A stretch of 64,000 bases of DNA from Nitrosopumilus cobalaminigenes (GCF_013407145.1 NZ_CP026993.1:124001-188000), one strand, 5' to 3'; counted from the stretch's first letter, positions 9,466 to 19,299 are shown. Notes: generated by a model not told the origin, from the letters alone. Numbers and translations: made by a program.

Positions 9466-10347
9466 TTGAAAATCGCTGTTGGACTTCCTGCATATAATGA
9501 AGAAAAAAATATTGCCTCAATAATTACAAAATTAGAAAAAATTGCAGATATTGTAATTGTATGTGATGATGGCTCTTCAGATTTAACAGGTAAAATTGCA
9601 ACAAAAATGGGTGCTATGGTAATCACTCATGAAAAAAATAAAGGATATGGTGCAGCAATTAGATCATTATTTTTAAAATCAAAAGATCTTGATGTTGATA
9701 TTTTAGTTACATTTGATGCAGATGGTCAACATAGTATTGATGATATTTCCAAAGTTATCCAACCAATTATTGATAAAAAATCTGATCTAGTAATTGGATC
9801 GAGATTTCTTGATGAAAGCAAAGATGATATTCCATCATATAGAAAAACTGGAATACAAATTATTACAAAATTAACAAACACTACATTAAAAGAAAAAATT
9901 AAAGATTCTCAAAGTGGTTTCAGAGCATACAGTAAAGATGTTTTATCAAAAATACTTCCTTCCGATAGCGGTATGGGGGTTTCTAGTGAATTACTTATCA
10001 AAGCAAGTAATAATGACTTTAAAATTGCTGAAATTCCAATTAAAATCTCATATGAAGGTGATACATCAACACATCATCCAGTTTCTCATGGAATGTCAGT
10101 AACTCTAAGTACTCTAAAATTCATTTCTATAGAGCATCCTCTAAAATTTTATGGAATTCCTGGATTGGCCTTCTTATTTATTGGATTATTTTTTACAGTT
10201 TGGACTTTACAACTTTTTTCTGAGACTCGAGAGATTATAACAAATATTTCATTATTGGCAATTGGAACTATAATTTTTGGAACCATGCTGTTCATGACTT
10301 CCATAATCTTGTATTCTATTGTTAATTTGGTTAGAGAGAGAAATTAA
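9466..10347 (+). CDS. GT2 polyprenyl-phosphate sugar transferase (DPM1-like) with C-terminal membrane helices
   Basis: A TTG-initiated protein of 293 residues. The GT-A domain has VGLPAYNEEKNI, the DDGSSD nucleotide site, the metal-binding LVTFDADGQH (DAD) and the acceptor patch DSQSGFRAYS. Two hydrophobic helices follow from about residue 225. This is the dolichyl-phosphate mannose/glucose synthase layout: it loads a sugar on a polyprenyl phosphate for use by GT-C enzymes such as the GT39-like protein 1.5 kb away. It begins 6 bp after the radical SAM gene and is co-transcribed with it. Confidence 0.88.
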   Translation: MKIAVGLPAYNEEKNIASIITKLEKIADIVIVCDDGSSDLTGKIATKMGAMVITHEKNKGYGAAIRSLFLKSKDLDVDILVTFDADGQHSIDDISKVIQPIIDKKSDLVIGSRFLDESKDDIPSYRKTGIQIITKLTNTTLKEKIKDSQSGFRAYSKDVLSKILPSDSGMGVSSELLIKASNNDFKIAEIPIKISYEGDTSTHHPVSHGMSVTLSTLKFISIEHPLKFYGIPGLAFLFIGLFFTVWTLQLFSETREIITNISLLAIGTIIFGTMLFMTSIILYSIVNLVRERN

Positions 10348-10374
10348 ATATCCTAAGTAAAATCTTGATTAATT

Positions 10375-11568
10375 ATGAATATTTTAATAATTCATGAAAT
10401 AGATTGGATAAACAAAGTAATTTTTGAACCTCATCATTTAGCTGAACTATTTTCTATGCAAGATAACCATGTTTTTGTAATTGATTGTAGGGATCCTACT
10501 CCAAAAAAATTCTTTAGTTCACTACATACTGAAATAATTCCAAATTTTCATAGGGTATATGATGATGGAAAAATCACTTTAATCAGACCTCCATCAATTA
10601 GCATAAAGGGATTAAATAGATTCAGTTATTTTTTTAATTGTAAAAACATCATTCGAAATACAATTCTTGAAAATAATATTGATGTGGTTTTACTTTATGG
10701 TACTGCTACAAATGGAGTTCAAACTATTGAGGCTGCTAGTGAATTAAACATACCCGTGTTCTATAGACTTCTTGATATTACACATAGTTTAGTTAAAACT
10801 CCAATTGTTAGACAATTAGCAAAAAAATATGAGAAAAAAGTAATCAGAAAATCAACTAAAGTATTGCCAATTATTCCTGATCTCAAACGATATGCACTTG
10901 AAATGGATGCCGTTGAATCTAACACTGAAGTCTTTCCTTTGGGTATTAATAGAAAATTATTCAAAAAATTACCCAAGAATGAAAAAATATTACATGAATT
11001 AGGATTTGATTCAGCAGATAAAATTATTCTTTTTATAGGAACACTTTTTGAATTTTCAGGATTAGAAAAAATAATTAAAAATTTTAATCTTATTTTAGAA
11101 CAAAATCCGAATACTAAACTGCTGATTGTAGGAGGTGGCTATCTATTTGATCGTCTTGAATCGTTGATAAAGAAAAATCATTTAGAGTCAAATGTAAAGA
11201 TGACTGGGTTTTTACCACAACAAATTTTAGCTGAATATTTATCGCTTGCAAATATTTGTATTCAACCATTTGAAACTAATTATATAACAAATAGAATTTT
11301 GCCTAGTAAAATATTGGAATATTTTGCATGCGGTAAACCCGTATTGTCTACACCCTTAGAAGGTACTGTGGAGATTTTACCTGATCAAAGTTTTGGAATT
11401 GTTTATGCGACAGAGGATAAATTTGTTGAAAGCCTTTCTGAATTATTATTTGATGAAAAAAAATTAAATGAATTAGGACAACATGGATATGATTATGTTA
11501 TTAAAAACCACGATTGGAATATCTTATCAAAGATATTGATTGAAAAATTTCAGTCTGCTATATCATAA
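10375..11568 (+). CDS. GT4-family glycosyltransferase
   Basis: 397 residues of GT-B fold. The donor-side features are LFIGTLFEFSGLEKI, KLLIVGGGYLF and the late SKILEYFACGKPVLSTPLEG with its EX7E-type glutamates. The acceptor half is DVVLLYGTATNGVQT. It is the third gene of the plus-strand group that starts at 8.0 kb, 27 bp after the GT2. Its end lies 8 bp from the stop of the convergent dehydratase. Substrate not determinable. Confidence 0.87.
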   Translation: MNILIIHEIDWINKVIFEPHHLAELFSMQDNHVFVIDCRDPTPKKFFSSLHTEIIPNFHRVYDDGKITLIRPPSISIKGLNRFSYFFNCKNIIRNTILENNIDVVLLYGTATNGVQTIEAASELNIPVFYRLLDITHSLVKTPIVRQLAKKYEKKVIRKSTKVLPIIPDLKRYALEMDAVESNTEVFPLGINRKLFKKLPKNEKILHELGFDSADKIILFIGTLFEFSGLEKIIKNFNLILEQNPNTKLLIVGGGYLFDRLESLIKKNHLESNVKMTGFLPQQILAEYLSLANICIQPFETNYITNRILPSKILEYFACGKPVLSTPLEGTVEILPDQSFGIVYATEDKFVESLSELLFDEKKLNELGQHGYDYVIKNHDWNILSKILIEKFQSAIS

Positions 11569-11576
11569 ATTAATAA

Positions 11577-12581
11577 TTATGCAACCCACTTGAGTTTTTT
11601 CATTAATATTTTCAATTCTTCAGTATTTAGATGAGGAATTGTACCTGATCCATACTCAATAAATTTTGTGGATTTTTTAACAAAACTATTATCAATTTCA
11701 TTTTCTCGTTTAATAACAAAATGATCCTTTTTTTCTTCAACATGTCGCATTTCTTCTTCTGATACTAACACTTCGTCAATTTTTTCTCCTGCTCGAATTC
11801 CAATATACTCTAATGGATAATTCTTTTTTCCAGTTTTTAATTCTGCATATGCACGTGCTAAACTAATCATTTTTGTTGCAGGTGCTTTTTTAACAAAAAT
11901 TTCTCCACCTTTACTATTTTTCAAAGAATAAAAAACTAAATCAATTGCTTGACTTAATGTTAGCATAAATCTTGTCATATCTTGATGAGTAATTGGCAAG
12001 GGTTTATTCTGATCCAATCGTTTATCCCATAAAGGAATAACACTACCTCTGCTTCCTAAGACATTTCCATATCTTACACAACAAAAAATTGTTTTATCTT
12101 TGGTGATTTCATCTGAAAGAATTAATTTTTCTTGTAATGCTTTTGTCATTCCCATTGCATTAACTGGCTTAACTGCTTTATCAGTACTTACTGCAATTAC
12201 ATTTTTTACTTTTTGTGCAACTGCAGCAGTTACTACGTTAAAAGCTCCTGTGATATTCGTTTTAACAGCTTCATATGGGTGTGCTTCAACTGATGGAACT
12301 TGTTTCAATGCAGCAGCATGAAAAATAATATCAATTCCTTTTGTTACTGAAAAAATCCGTTCATAATCCCTTACATCACCTATTACAAATTGAATTTTCT
12401 TTAAAATAGGATTATCTAATAATTCTTGTTTCAAATTATGTTGTTTGTCTTCATCTCTGCTAAAAATTCTAATTGATTTTGGTTTGTATCGCATCAATTC
12501 TGTAATCATTTGATGCCCAAAACTACCCGTTCCACCAGTAATCAAAATATTTTTGTTATTTAGAACTGATGAATAATCCAA
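11577..12581 (-). CDS. capE: UDP-GlcNAc inverting 4,6-dehydratase/5-epimerase (CapE/WbjB type)
   Basis: 334 residues, extended SDR. The NAD site is ITGGTGSFGHQ at about 14-24, then FHAAALKQVPSVE, then the active-site stretch STDKAVKPVNAMGMTK. The catalytic tyrosine of ordinary SDRs is a methionine here (MGMTK), the S-M-K triad known from CapE and WbjB. Those enzymes invert C5 and give the L-arabino-hexulose intermediate of L-FucNAc and related sugars. It is divergent from the WecB-like epimerase and the RmlD-like reductase, which supply the other two steps. The length matches the soluble single-domain form, not the long membrane CapD form. Confidence 0.88.
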   Translation of the reverse strand: MDYSSVLNNKNILITGGTGSFGHQMITELMRYKPKSIRIFSRDEDKQHNLKQELLDNPILKKIQFVIGDVRDYERIFSVTKGIDIIFHAAALKQVPSVEAHPYEAVKTNITGAFNVVTAAVAQKVKNVIAVSTDKAVKPVNAMGMTKALQEKLILSDEITKDKTIFCCVRYGNVLGSRGSVIPLWDKRLDQNKPLPITHQDMTRFMLTLSQAIDLVFYSLKNSKGGEIFVKKAPATKMISLARAYAELKTGKKNYPLEYIGIRAGEKIDEVLVSEEEMRHVEEKKDHFVIKRENEIDNSFVKKSTKFIEYGSGTIPHLNTEELKILMKKLKWVA

Positions 12582-12661
12582 AGTCAGATTTACCTCTTAT
12601 CTTAATTTAATAAGTTTAATCATAAAAATACCTTTTAATTCATCTGAAATATCTGGAAATC

Positions 12662-13753
12662 ATGAAAGTAATGTCTATTTCTGGTACACGTCCTGAAATA
12701 ATTAAACAAAGTAGAATTTATGCAAAATTAGATGAAAATTTTGATCATGTAATGGTATTTACAAATCAAAACTATACTCCAGAACTAAGTGATATTTTCT
12801 TTTCAGATTTAGGAGTTAGAAAGCCTGATTATAATTTAAAAATTAACACAGATGGATTTGGTTCTGAGGTTGCAGATATAATTTCTAAAACAGAACAAGT
12901 CATGATCAAAGAAAAACCTGACGTTTTAGTATTATTAGGTGATGTAAATAGTGGATTATCTGCAATCTCTGCTGCTCATTTGGGAATAAAAATTGTACAT
13001 CTTGAAGCTGGAATGAGATCATATGACAAAAGAATGCCTGAAGAAAAAAACAGAGTGTTAATAGATCATATTGCAACTGTAAATTTACCATATATTCAAT
13101 ATTGTAGAGAAAATTTGATTAGAGAAAACATTCATCCTGCAAGTATCTATGTAGTAGGTAATCCTATCTTTGAAGTGATAAATTATTATTTACCAAAAAT
13201 TGAAGCAAGTACAATTCTAAAAAAATTAAAACTTGACTCTAATGAATTTGTTTTAGTAACAGCACATCGTAGTGAAAATGTAGATAATCCAAAAACACTA
13301 AAAAATATTTTGCAAGGCCTAGATCAAATAAATAAACAACTAGGAAAAAGAATCATTTATCCAATGCATCCAAGGACAAAAAGTAAATTAAAAAAGAAAG
13401 ATATTCCAAAATCTATTGAAATTATTAAGCCATTAGGGTTTTTTGACTTTTCTAAATTAGAACAAAATGCTTTTTGTTACGTAACTGATTCTGGAACACT
13501 TCCTGAGGATGCATTAATTTACAAAAAACCATGCGTAATTATTAGAGAAAGTTCTGAAAGACCAGAATTTATTGAGGCTGGGTGTAATATTTTGTCAGGT
13601 TTAGATCCTAAAAATATTGTAGAATCTGTAAAAACAATTACGTCTGCAGTAATTGATTGGAAATGGGATAATTCATTAGGCGATGGTAAAACCTCGTCCA
13701 AGGTTGTAAATATTATCAAAGGTAAATTAATTAGAATACCATCAAAGTTTTAG
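12662..13753 (+). CDS. wecB: non-hydrolysing UDP-N-acetyl-hexosamine 2-epimerase
   Basis: 363 residues of the WecB/CapG family. Visible signatures are ISGTRPEIIKQ at the N-terminus, LLGDVNSG, HLEAGMRSYD, the MPEEKNRVLIDHIA helix, VTAHRSENVDN and the C-terminal YVTDSGTLPEDA loop that binds UDP. These enzymes invert C2 of UDP-GlcNAc or of its 6-deoxy derivative. Because a CapE-type dehydratase is divergent from it and a reductase follows 31 bp downstream, I infer the CapG role in making UDP-L-FucNAc or a stereoisomer. Supplying UDP-ManNAc for the dehydrogenase at 0.6 kb is an equally testable alternative. Confidence 0.9.
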   Translation: MKVMSISGTRPEIIKQSRIYAKLDENFDHVMVFTNQNYTPELSDIFFSDLGVRKPDYNLKINTDGFGSEVADIISKTEQVMIKEKPDVLVLLGDVNSGLSAISAAHLGIKIVHLEAGMRSYDKRMPEEKNRVLIDHIATVNLPYIQYCRENLIRENIHPASIYVVGNPIFEVINYYLPKIEASTILKKLKLDSNEFVLVTAHRSENVDNPKTLKNILQGLDQINKQLGKRIIYPMHPRTKSKLKKKDIPKSIEIIKPLGFFDFSKLEQNAFCYVTDSGTLPEDALIYKKPCVIIRESSERPEFIEAGCNILSGLDPKNIVESVKTITSAVIDWKWDNSLGDGKTSSKVVNIIKGKLIRIPSKF

Positions 13754-13784
13754 TATTAATTTAGGTAGAATATGCTGTAGTTAA

Positions 13785-14504
13785 ATGACAGTTCTAATCA
13801 CTGGTGGAGAAAATTCTTTATCGTTAGAATTAAAAAAAATCTATAGTAATGCCTTAATTCCTACTAAAGAATTAGATTTATCAAACAAAGCAAATATTGA
13901 ATCATTTTTTAAAAAAAACAAATTTGATACAATTATTCATAATGAATCTTTGTTAAATGTAAGATTATGTGAAGATGAAAAAGAACTTGCATTAAAAGTA
14001 AATGTAACCCACACAAAAAATCTAGTTGATGTACTTCAAAATAAAAATTGTAATATACAATTTCTACACATTAGTACTCCATGTATTTTTGATGGCTTTG
14101 ATGGAATGTATGCCGAATCCTCCCCTGCAAAACCTGTAAATTTTTATGGTCAAACAAGATTAATGGCTGAAAAAGAAGTTTCAAAATTATCGAATTATTC
14201 AATTTTGAGAACAAACTATGTTAGTAAAGAAAAATGGCCATACCCCAAAGCATTTTCAGACAGATTTGGAACATACCTCTTTCCAAAACAAGTAGCACAA
14301 GGAATCTATGATATTCAAACAGATGGAAAAAAAGGGATTATTCACATTGTAGGTGATAGAAAAATATCTATGTTTGAATTAGCAAAAATAATGACTCCTG
14401 AAATTCAATCAATGACTATTGATGACTATTTTGGTCCTCCATTAACTATGGATATGAGTTTAGATTCAAAAAAATGGAAAAAATATACAATTTCTATTGA
14501 ATAA
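13785..14504 (+). CDS. short RmlD-like sugar reductase with altered motifs
   Basis: 239 residues, against about 280-300 for RmlD. The N-terminal NAD(P) loop reads ITGGENSLS, lacking the second glycine pair of GxxGxxG. The active site reads YGQTRLMAEK, so Tyr121 is kept but the usual Lys (YxxxK) is Arg125. The rest of the RmlD fold is recognisable (STPCIFDG, SILRTNYV, GIIHIVGD). It follows the 2-epimerase by 31 bp. By position it is the 4-ketoreductase of the 6-deoxy-L-HexNAc route. The altered residues make activity uncertain, but the frame is intact over its full length and it is clearly not a pseudogene. Confidence 0.8.
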   Translation: MTVLITGGENSLSLELKKIYSNALIPTKELDLSNKANIESFFKKNKFDTIIHNESLLNVRLCEDEKELALKVNVTHTKNLVDVLQNKNCNIQFLHISTPCIFDGFDGMYAESSPAKPVNFYGQTRLMAEKEVSKLSNYSILRTNYVSKEKWPYPKAFSDRFGTYLFPKQVAQGIYDIQTDGKKGIIHIVGDRKISMFELAKIMTPEIQSMTIDDYFGPPLTMDMSLDSKKWKKYTISIE

Positions 14505-14681
14505 TTATTTTTGGTTCAAATATTTTAGATATTCTTGATATGAACGGCTATTATTATCAATATTTTAAATAAACTGATTTTTCATTTTATACTTTAATTA
14601 TGAATTATTCGTGTTTCAAATTGAATTGATAATATTTTTCAAATAAATGATTAATTATACATAGTAATCTTAGAAGATTAA
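14505..14681. other. 177 bp AT-rich intergenic stretch
   Basis: It lies between two plus-strand glycan genes and is very AT-rich, with several TATA-like runs (for example AAATAAATGATTAATTATAC just before 14670). I see no ORF of note, repeat or tRNA. It probably carries the promoter of the GT4-flippase pair. Confidence 0.4.
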
Positions 14682-15824
14682 ATGAAAATTTTGATTGTAT
14701 CGAGCTATTTTGGAAATGTTTTAGGTGGAGCACTAAATTTTGTTAAAGATTTGTATTTTGAATTAGAATCTAGGAATCATTTAGTGACTTTAATGTTGGA
14801 TGATAGATACAAAAAATTATTTTCTGAACAAGAATTCAATATTATCTGGTATTCTTCCAAAGAGATTACTGCTTATTCCCCTTCTCTGTCATTCTTAAAA
14901 CAACTTTCTAGAATAGATGTGGATGTAATTCATCTGAATGGATATATGTCATTTCAAACAGATTTTGGTTCATTTATTGGGTTTTTAAGAAAAATTCCTT
15001 TAGTAATTACTCCTCATGGTTCTCTTTTGGGATATGATTATTTGTACGATTCATCAAAATCTAAAATTCCTTACCATATACATGATATCTTAACTATGAA
15101 ATTACCTACAAAATTTGCTAAATATGTAATTGCAACAAGTAAAGCTGAATTTGATGATTGTAAAAAATTTGGAATATCAAAAAATAAAATAAAACTAATA
15201 CCTTTATCGTTCACTCTCAAAAATATTAACATCTCAGAAAAAGTATCTTTTAACACAAAAAATATTCTCTTCGTTGGTAGAATAGTACCATTAAAAAATC
15301 TTGATAAATTAATAAAATCTATTGCAATTTTGAAAAAAGATTTTCCTAATATCAAATTTACAATTGTAGGTGATGAAATAAAAGGTAGATTATTAGGAGA
15401 TGTTGGTTACAAAAAACAATTAGAAATTTTAATAACTAAATTAAATTTAGATGAAAATATTAATTTTGTAGGATGGACTACTGATAATGCATTATGGGAA
15501 TATTATAGTAAGTCTGATTTATTTTTGTTTGGTTCTACATATGAAAATTTTGGTAGACCACTTTTAGAAGCAGCCTTCTTTAGAATTCCATTGGTTTCAA
15601 CAAATGTGGGTGTAGCTAGAGATTTGATTGGAGACGATCAAGGTGGAATCATTTTAAAAAATCTAGATGAACAATATGTCTCTGATAATATAAAGGAGTT
15701 ATTAACAAATGAGAAAAAATATCAAAAAGCATCAAAACATGTTAAATCATCTGCAAATAATTTTTCAATAAAAAATGTATGTGATAAATATGAAAAAATT
15801 TTTCAGGAAGTTATAAAAAATTGA
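14682..15824 (+). CDS. GT4-family glycosyltransferase
   Basis: 380 residues, GT-B fold. The N-terminal glycine loop is SSYFGNVLGGALNFVKDL, the hinge patch VITPHGSLLGYDY, and the C-terminal donor domain has ILFVGRIVPLKNLDKLI and FGSTYENFGRPLLEAAF (EX7E region). The HGS patch is typical of GT4 enzymes acting early on lipid-linked sugars. Its stop overlaps the TTG start of the flippase by 4 bases (TTGA), so the two are translated together. Confidence 0.88.
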   Translation: MKILIVSSYFGNVLGGALNFVKDLYFELESRNHLVTLMLDDRYKKLFSEQEFNIIWYSSKEITAYSPSLSFLKQLSRIDVDVIHLNGYMSFQTDFGSFIGFLRKIPLVITPHGSLLGYDYLYDSSKSKIPYHIHDILTMKLPTKFAKYVIATSKAEFDDCKKFGISKNKIKLIPLSFTLKNINISEKVSFNTKNILFVGRIVPLKNLDKLIKSIAILKKDFPNIKFTIVGDEIKGRLLGDVGYKKQLEILITKLNLDENINFVGWTTDNALWEYYSKSDLFLFGSTYENFGRPLLEAAFFRIPLVSTNVGVARDLIGDDQGGIILKNLDEQYVSDNIKELLTNEKKYQKASKHVKSSANNFSIKNVCDKYEKIFQEVIKN

Positions 15825-17320
15825 GTAATATTCGAGTTACGTATTCAGGACTAATATCACTAGTCCTTGGAATAGTTAGTGTTCTTCTAGGATTGATCTT
15901 TATGCTAATTGTCACAAGAACCCTAAATCCATTAGAATATGGAACCTGGGGTTTGATTAGTGGAATAGTTCTATATGCTTCAATTATAGAACCTATGATT
16001 TCATATTGGGCTATTCGTGAAACGGCAAGAAATGTTGATTCTGGTAAAACAGCTGTTTCGTCAAGTTTACTTATTTCCTTAGGTGGAATCGCGATCTATC
16101 TTGTCTCTGCATATCTTGTAAGTGGTAAAACTGATGCTAATCAGGATGTCATTCTTATGGGAACTATTTTGATACCTTTGATTTTTCTTAATAGAGTTCT
16201 CACTTCAATATCATTTGGATGGAAACCTCAATCAGCATCATTTGGGCAATTATGTTTTGCACTTATTGAAATTCCAGTTGTATTACTTCTAGTATATTTT
16301 TTACAATTGGGAACTGTAGGTGTAATATTTACAGTTGCAATTGCATATTCTGCAAGCATAATTTTTTATCTAATTTATTCTAGGGAAAAATTAAGAAATA
16401 ATATTAAAAAAGAATTCCTCAAAAAATGGTTTAAATTATCTTGGATTGCATTATATCCTGCAATAGGGCTAACTGCATTATTTTTAGATGTCACAATATT
16501 CTCAATTATTACAGGTTCAGTTATTGGGATTGCTTTTTGGACAGCATCTTTAGTAATTACAAATATCATTACTAATTCTGGATTAATTTCTAGAGCTGTA
16601 TATCCTAAACTCCTTCAAGGAAATGGTCATGAATTTCTATCTGATAATTTACGTCATCTATTTTATTTTTCAATTTTGTTCACATTTTTATCAATCACGT
16701 TTGCAAAACCTGCATTATTTGCTTTGAATCCAACTTATGTTGTTGCAGTACCAATAGTCATAATTTTATCAATACAGATATTTTTGTATACCATTAGTGG
16801 AAATCTTCAAACTTTTATTACTGGAATTGAAAAAGTAGATGAAAATATCAACTCTACATTTAAAGATTATTTAAAAAGTAAATTATTTCATATTCCAACT
16901 ATTACAATAATTCAATCAATTCTATATTTAGCTTCTTTAACAATTGTTTTATTTGTAATGAACAGTACCACTGATTCCCAATTAGATTTAGTAATTTATT
17001 GGGCAATTGTTTCTTTATCTATTCAAGTACCAATTAGTATTATTACTTTTATTTTAATTAAAAAACACTTTACAGTAAAATTTGATCTTAAGAGTATTTT
17101 CAAGTATTTGTTTGGTGGATTGATTTCATTAATTATAACAAATTTTCTTTTAGAGTTATTTTTAGTATATAATGTTGAATTAATTGAGTTTCTTCCAAAC
17201 GTCATAATTTATTTATTTATTGGAATTTCAATATATTTTGGAATTACGTATTTAATTGATAATAAAACAAGAAAACTTTTTGAATCTATATTTCGAGCAG
17301 TATTAAATAAAAATTATTAA
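15821..17320 (+). CDS. second Wzx-type flippase
   Basis: 499 residues with about 12-14 membrane helices. The N-terminal half resembles Wzx/MATE proteins (TRTLNPLEYGTWGLISGIV), as in the flippase at 5.3 kb, but the C-terminal half is longer. The start is a TTG overlapping the preceding glycosyltransferase stop. Two flippases in one cluster suggests export of two different lipid-linked glycans, for instance a protein glycan and a surface polymer. The stop lies 2 bp from that of the convergent GT2. Confidence 0.87.
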   Translation: MSNIRVTYSGLISLVLGIVSVLLGLIFMLIVTRTLNPLEYGTWGLISGIVLYASIIEPMISYWAIRETARNVDSGKTAVSSSLLISLGGIAIYLVSAYLVSGKTDANQDVILMGTILIPLIFLNRVLTSISFGWKPQSASFGQLCFALIEIPVVLLLVYFLQLGTVGVIFTVAIAYSASIIFYLIYSREKLRNNIKKEFLKKWFKLSWIALYPAIGLTALFLDVTIFSIITGSVIGIAFWTASLVITNIITNSGLISRAVYPKLLQGNGHEFLSDNLRHLFYFSILFTFLSITFAKPALFALNPTYVVAVPIVIILSIQIFLYTISGNLQTFITGIEKVDENINSTFKDYLKSKLFHIPTITIIQSILYLASLTIVLFVMNSTTDSQLDLVIYWAIVSLSIQVPISIITFILIKKHFTVKFDLKSIFKYLFGGLISLIITNFLLELFLVYNVELIEFLPNVIIYLFIGISIYFGITYLIDNKTRKLFESIFRAVLNKNY

Positions 17321-17322
17321 AT

Positions 17323-18240
17323 TTAGTTTGACAATTTTTGTTTTATTGCATTTATTGTATTAAATCCTATTCCTATTGGGCCCCAACAATTTAACCATAT
17401 GAAATTATGAATATTTTTAACAAAATTCTTTTTCCCAACATTCTTCCAACACCATAGAGTAAATGATGAATGAGGAAAAATTACTTCAAAAAATCTAATT
17501 TCTTTTTGTCTAAAATATTCATCCCATATCCCATGAGAAGAAACACCTTTTGTGTATCTATGTAATAATACTTCATCAATTACATGCAAATCCCCATGTT
17601 TAAGAAATTCCAAAGTAAATGCCAAATCCCATACTGAAATACGGTCTTTTACAAGACTATTTTTTAATGCATCAGTTCTAAAAACTGAATATAATCCAAG
17701 AGCGGATGGCTTTTTTAAATATATTTTAATTTTTTTTGCATAATCACCAGATGCTGGATATGGTCCAAATGGCCTAAAATGTCGTCTCATTTTTTTATAC
17801 ATCGTTGAAAATATTCCATCATCTGGATCATTTTGAAATTCTTCAATTTTTGGGCCATATCTTTCAATTTTACTTACGCTTGCAACAACATTTTTCATTG
17901 TATCTAAAATCTTAATATTTTTCTCTAAAAAATCTGATTCCCAAATGTCATCTGCTGCAGCCCAGACAAAATATTTTCCACAAGCTTTTTCTGCCACAAA
18001 TTTATGATTCCAAACCCAACCCATGTTTTTTGATTGTTTTATTTTTTTTATTCTCTTATCTTTAATTGCATGTTCTTCACATATTTCAAATGTATTATCA
18101 GTTGAACCATTGTCCGAAATTATTATTTCAAAATCTGTAAATGTTTGTTCATAAATATTTGTAAGTCTTTTTTTCATAAATGTGGATTCATTATATACTG
18201 GCATACCAATTGTTAACTTTGGGTTTTCAATTTCTGTCAA
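17323..18240 (-). CDS. GT2-family glycosyltransferase
   Basis: 305 residues. The GT-A domain has IGMPVYNEST, IIISDNGSTDNT and the metal site AAADDIWESDF. It is a diverged member of the same family as the genes at 28.9 and 31.9 kb: all share the DIWxSDFLEKNI stretch, the RRxFRPF patch near residue 150 and the FTxWCxKN(V/L)G motif near the C-terminus. A transferase adding a sugar to a lipid-linked glycan is expected. It seems monocistronic, since the next minus-strand gene ends 78 bp upstream of its start. Confidence 0.87.
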   Translation of the reverse strand: MTEIENPKLTIGMPVYNESTFMKKRLTNIYEQTFTDFEIIISDNGSTDNTFEICEEHAIKDKRIKKIKQSKNMGWVWNHKFVAEKACGKYFVWAAADDIWESDFLEKNIKILDTMKNVVASVSKIERYGPKIEEFQNDPDDGIFSTMYKKMRRHFRPFGPYPASGDYAKKIKIYLKKPSALGLYSVFRTDALKNSLVKDRISVWDLAFTLEFLKHGDLHVIDEVLLHRYTKGVSSHGIWDEYFRQKEIRFFEVIFPHSSFTLWCWKNVGKKNFVKNIHNFIWLNCWGPIGIGFNTINAIKQKLSN

Positions 18241-18318
18241 TGTATGTAACCTCCTTAATTCTTCTAGTTATAATGCATTAATTTTTTTCTTTTACTTAAA
18301 AATGTAAATTAACTAATT

Positions 18319-19194
18319 CTATTTTTTATCTTTTAACATTTGCTGAATTCCTTCTTTTACTCCTTTTGGAGAAAATCCTATATCCTCTACTAATTTCCGA
18401 TTTGAAAGATTTGCATTACTTCTTTTAACTGCCAAATCCAATGAATCTGATGTAATTGGTTCTAACAATTTTTTGTCTAATCCAAATAATTCTGATGTAA
18501 TTAACCCCCACTCAAATCTATTGATAAAATCTGTGCCTACTACATGATAAATCCCATTTTTTTCATTTTCAAGTAATTTTTCTAGTGCAATAGCTATGTC
18601 AGGCACATAAGTTGGATTGTTATACCAATCTGTTATTTCACGTAAGGTTTTCTTTTCTTTTAATGTGTCTACTAATCTTAAAACTGAATTAGTGTGCTGC
18701 CAGGTTTCTATCCAACAATATGGTTGATCAGTTCTCAAAATCAGATATGGCACACCTGATTTTTCAATTAGTTTTTCGCCTTCTAATTTTGTAATACCAT
18801 ATTGTGAAATTGGAGATGGAGCATCGTTTTCTACATATTCATCTTTTTCACCATTAAATACAAGTGGTGTTGAAATAAACACTATCTTACTATTAGTAAT
18901 TTTACATCCCTCTATGACATTTTTTGTCCCTTCTACATTTATCATATTTGCAAGATTTTTGTCTGTTTCACACAAATCTACGCTTACTAGGGCTGTATTA
19001 TGAACAACTACATCTGGATTTATTTTACGAATCAAATTAATTGTATTCTCTCTTTCTAAAATATCCAACTGATGGATAGTACCAAAAGGAATTTTATGTG
19101 TCAAATATGTCATTTCGACAGTATTTTTGTTGCAAAAATGATCATGAATTTTAGTTCCTATCATACCACTTCCACCTACAATAAGCATTTTCAT
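18319..19194 (-). CDS. RmlD-like NAD(P)-dependent sugar reductase
   Basis: 291 residues of the dTDP-4-dehydrorhamnose reductase family. VGGSGMIGTKIHDHF forms the nucleotide loop, followed by VVHNTALVSVDLCE, ISTPLVFNG, the intact active-site YGITKLEGEK, and C-terminal IYHVVGTD. Reduction of a 4-keto-6-deoxy nucleotide sugar is the usual reaction. No RmlA/B/C partners were seen in the window, so the substrate may come from the CapE-type dehydratase or another keto-sugar. It is one of three RmlD-type genes here (also 13.8 and 35.0 kb). An intact catalytic motif makes it a better candidate for the L-HexNAc reductase than the 13.8 kb copy. Confidence 0.85.
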   Translation of the reverse strand: MKMLIVGGSGMIGTKIHDHFCNKNTVEMTYLTHKIPFGTIHQLDILERENTINLIRKINPDVVVHNTALVSVDLCETDKNLANMINVEGTKNVIEGCKITNSKIVFISTPLVFNGEKDEYVENDAPSPISQYGITKLEGEKLIEKSGVPYLILRTDQPYCWIETWQHTNSVLRLVDTLKEKKTLREITDWYNNPTYVPDIAIALEKLLENEKNGIYHVVGTDFINRFEWGLITSELFGLDKKLLEPITSDSLDLAVKRSNANLSNRKLVEDIGFSPKGVKEGIQQMLKDKK

Positions 19195-19299
19195 CTGAAT
19201 TCATTTTTTAAAAATATCATATGAATCATAAACCTTTTGGAATGTATTTTTAATAATTTATCACGTAAGAAATAATTAGCAAATAAAAAAAATATTTTC

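Noticed and set aside
13785-14504. RmlD-like gene considered as a pseudogene because of altered YxxxK and glycine loop
   Set aside because: The frame is continuous, other family blocks are kept and it is tightly placed in an operon, so it is more likely a diverged functional gene.
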